Assembly (NCBI RefSeq): GCF_013391105.1
Contig: NZ_CP058335.1
Coordinates: 62,001 to 126,000 of the forward strand
Source: Natronomonas salina
GTDB taxonomy: Archaea > Halobacteriota > Halobacteria > Halobacteriales > Haloarculaceae
Direction of reading: 5' to 3'
DNA length: 64,000 bases
Both the position numbers and the translations under genes were made by a program. Under the pieces are notes generated by a model. It was not told the DNA's origin. It saw only the letters and a list, made by a program, of their open reading frames with translations, and searched no databases. This document shows positions 62,517-64,000 of this stretch, one piece after another (the stretch's first letter is position 1; each line of letters begins with the position of its first letter).

Positions 62517-62873
62517 ACCCGAAGTCACCGCAGGCGGCGAGTTAAACCTACGGAGTACCGAGGTGGGTGGCTCCTCCGGACCGGCCGCTCCGAACCGTCG
62601 GCCGGGTGGATGTTCGTCAAGTTCGGGACCGCGCGCGAGCCGGAAGACTGGCCGATTCTACATATCTCGGCCGCAATAATCTACGTCAGGATTATTTAAA
62701 CGCCGTTTGGAGGGGCTCGCATACCCAACAGTCTAAGGACGAGAATAGAGATATTAGGCGTTTACGTCCCCCGATTCTCCGATATACTGTCGGTCGGCGG
62801 GGCGCGTCGAACCGGAGCGAGAACTGTCGCAAGGACAGGTTTAAATAGACGTAGGGCACTTGACTCACTTGCT
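62517..62873. other. Long leader/intergenic region before leuA
   Basis: No convincing gene in 357 bp. It holds two AT-rich promoter-like boxes, atttaaacg-like at 62692-62702 and tttaaata at 62840-62847, with an ATAATC/GATTAT inverted repeat (62676-62695) next to the first. The sequence between the boxes (62703-62838) could be an RNA leader or upstream transcript of unknown purpose. A frame of 93 residues here is Arg-rich and is rejected. Confidence 0.45.
62840..62847 (+). promoter_or_regulatory. TATA box of leuA
   Basis: tttaaata lies 27-34 bp before the ATG at 62874, the standard leaderless spacing. It supports 62874 as the intended start even though the frame is broken later. Confidence 0.6.

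Positions 62874-64000
<1,127 letters not shown>

Overview
The window is a stretch of a haloarchaeal (class Halobacteria) chromosome. The DNA is very GC-rich and the predicted proteins are strongly acidic. Many genes start on or within a few bases of the expected transcription start, with a TATA-like box about 25-30 bp upstream, which is the usual leaderless arrangement in haloarchaea. Diagnostic genes include topoisomerase VI (top6B-top6A) beside gyrB-gyrA, a proteasome beta subunit, an archaeal ATP-dependent DNA ligase, pyrB-pyrI, Bat-type HTH regulators and DUF555. The genus cannot be fixed from this window. No rRNA, tRNA or CRISPR array was seen.

Layout. 1-13 kb: a DUF255 thioredoxin-fold protein (cut by the left edge), purD, small membrane and regulatory genes, a predicted exosome-linked RNA-binding protein, a comB homologue, an APH-like kinase divergent from an acyl-CoA dehydrogenase, and pyrBI. 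13-22 kb: a degenerate RecA/KaiC-like ATPase, a phosphohexomutase next to cdd-udp (nucleoside salvage), a type II NADH dehydrogenase, arginase and a stand-alone trpB. 22-33 kb: gyrA/gyrB on the minus strand and top6B/top6A on the plus strand, separated by an MscS-like channel and a ZIP metal transporter. 33-43 kb: DNA ligase, proteasome beta, a TnpB insertion element just upstream of psmB, an XRE-CBS regulator, purM, a site-2-protease-like gene and a TraB-family membrane protein. 43.4-44.8 kb: a gene-poor, AT-richer island with insertion-sequence end hairpins. 45-53 kb: a Bat-type regulator, cutA, then a lower-GC segment with an ArlD/E-domain gene followed by a divergent actin-like gene, a coiled-coil phasin-like protein, a PadR regulator and a SpoIIM-domain membrane protein. 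53-64 kb: a cytochrome P450, two LLM-class flavin oxidoreductases, a second TnpB element flanked by a 59-bp direct repeat, a sugar nucleotidyltransferase, a gamma-carbonic-anhydrase-type protein and the start of a leuA-type synthase cut by the right edge.

Points that stand out. (1) The ArlD/E-domain plus actin-like gene pair (47.3-49.1 kb) is the best candidate for an under-described system; the actin-like protein has non-acidic residues at two nucleotide-site positions. (2) The second TnpB element is bracketed by a near-perfect 59-bp duplication, unexpected for IS200/IS605-type elements. (3) A modular array of tandem hairpins occurs twice, each time joined to the stop codon of a minus-strand gene. 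(4) Several genes have clear inverted repeats between promoter and start codon, suggesting local operators. (5) Three genes (DUF1918, NUDIX, leuA) each appear to carry one extra base, two of them in runs of five C/G, which may be sequence error.
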